Below are positions 63,486-64,000 of a stretch of DNA of 64,000 bases, piece after piece; positions within the stretch are counted from its first letter, which is position 1, and every line of letters begins with the position of its first letter. This DNA is from Planctomycetaceae bacterium (lineage in GTDB: Bacteria; Planctomycetota; Planctomycetia; Pirellulales; UBA1268), in contig CACORA010000005.1 in NCBI GenBank assembly GCA_902629495.1, positions 1 to 64,000 of the forward strand. Reading direction: 5' to 3'. The translations under genes and the position numbers were made by a program. The notes under the pieces are model-generated. The model saw nothing but the letters and a program-made list of their open reading frames with translations, had not been told where the DNA came from and searched no databases.

Positions 63486-64000
63486 AGAACGTGGTCGCTC
63501 TTCTATGGGTGGGATCTGTCTTGCTGTCGCAATCTGCCAAGGCAGAGAGCCACATCCAGTCATTTATTGGAAAGTACTGTATTGAATGTCACGGCAGTAC
63601 TAAACAAAAATCTGATCGTCGTTTTGATACCCTTCCTGAACAAATTGAGTCATTTGACAGTCTTGAGCGGTATCAGGAAATCATTGATCAATTAAATCTT
63701 GAGAGCATGCCGCCAGAAAACGCACCCCAGCCGCTGGAGGGGGAACGTTTGGAAGCTATTAATCAACTTACTGAAAAACTGAGTCGTGCTCACCACCAGC
63801 TTGAGGATTCCGGTGGACATAGTGTGCTTCGTCGCATCAATGCATGGGAATATCGACACACAATTGGCGACCTGCTGGGAATCAATGTCCATGTTTGGAA
63901 TCCATCAGCAGACTTTCCAGAAGATATAGACGTCAGTGGTTTTGATAACAACGGATCAGATTTGGTGACGTCAGGGTTATTGATGGATCATTACTTCACT
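63482..64000 (+). CDS. DUF1587/DUF1592-type exported haem protein, 3'-truncated by window
   Basis: Open from GTG 63482 to the window edge (173 codons, no stop), so the C-terminus is outside. Signal peptide about 1-20 ('LLSQSAKAE'); a cytochrome-type part with C-I-E-C-H near 32-36 ('FIGKYCIECHGS'), then 'LESMPPENAPQP'; then the start of DUF1587 with 'VLRRINAWEYRHTIGDLLGINV' and 'FPEDIDVSGFDNNGSD'. Full-length family members carry DUF1592, DUF1588 and DUF1585 afterwards, about 800 residues in all. It overlaps the DUF1552 stop by four bases, so the pair is translated together. Confidence 0.88.
   Translation, partial: MKNVVALLWVGSVLLSQSAKAESHIQSFIGKYCIECHGSTKQKSDRRFDTLPEQIESFDSLERYQEIIDQLNLESMPPENAPQPLEGERLEAINQLTEKLSRAHHQLEDSGGHSVLRRINAWEYRHTIGDLLGINVHVWNPSADFPEDIDVSGFDNNGSDLVTSGLLMDHYFT

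Noticed and set aside
1..64000. tRNA, rRNA, CRISPR, prophage, integrase or insertion sequence
   Set aside because: No T-loop/anticodon arrangement in gaps, no regular spaced repeats, no transposase or integrase motifs were recognised.

Overview
The window looks like the chromosome of a planctomycete, probably Pirellulales-like and marine or polysaccharide-degrading. The evidence is gene content: DUF1501, DUF1549/DUF1553, PSCyt1-type CxxCH, DUF1552/DUF1587, TIGR02603/TIGR02604-type haem and propeller proteins, and eight sulfatase genes carrying nine sulfatase domains. These families are typical of Planctomycetes. Base composition is moderate by eye. I see no rRNA, tRNA, CRISPR array, transposase, integrase or phage gene.

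Layout. 1-1167 (+): 3' part of a periplasmic SurA/parvulin-type isomerase that enters from the left edge. 1208-7811 (-): module A, a propeller/haem protein, a PSCyt1-DUF1549-DUF1553 protein and a Tat-exported DUF1501 protein. 8247-11946 (+): module B, a small EF-hand protein, DUF1549/DUF1553 and DUF1501. 12356-21815 (+): PQQ-type propeller, ThuA-like protein, a rare double sulfatase and two more sulfatases. 21985-24542 (+): DUF485 protein, ActP-like symporter and a GNAT acetyltransferase. 24632-29762 (-): housekeeping block with a small unknown protein, FloA, MnmA, Apt, a group-2 sigma-70 factor and an alpha/beta hydrolase. 30027-36356 (+): BBP2-type porin, then homospermidine synthase, glutamate decarboxylase and a HEAT protein, then an exported EEP nuclease-like protein. 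36361-36732 (-): CrcB/FluC. A 44-codon small ORF follows at 36846 (+).

37056-61837 (-) is a roughly 25 kb co-oriented accessory block. It holds module D (DUF3500, DUF1501, PSCyt1-DUF1549-DUF1553, esterase, sulfatase with EF-hand), an O-methyltransferase and serine hydrolase pair, three more sulfatases, a composite protein of about 1,317 residues (SGNH-like, propeller, HEAT, two haem sites), an arylsulfatase with a C-terminal beta domain, and a YVTN/di-haem protein. 62226-64000 (+) starts module F, DUF1552 followed by a DUF1587-type cytochrome protein that leaves through the right edge.

How it may work together (inference): exported sulfatases remove sulfate from polysaccharides; esterases, a ThuA-like protein and propeller proteins act on other groups; the repeated DUF1501/1552 plus DUF1549/1587 pairs form exported, haem-bearing units of unknown biochemical function. 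A porin and an acetate-type symporter could bring products in. Cofactors such as the formylglycine-generating enzyme that sulfatases need are not encoded here. The strongest leads are the double sulfatase, the repeated Tat/haem modules with interchangeable accessory domains, the composite protein whose SGNH domain lacks catalytic residues, and the hss-gadB-HEAT cluster.
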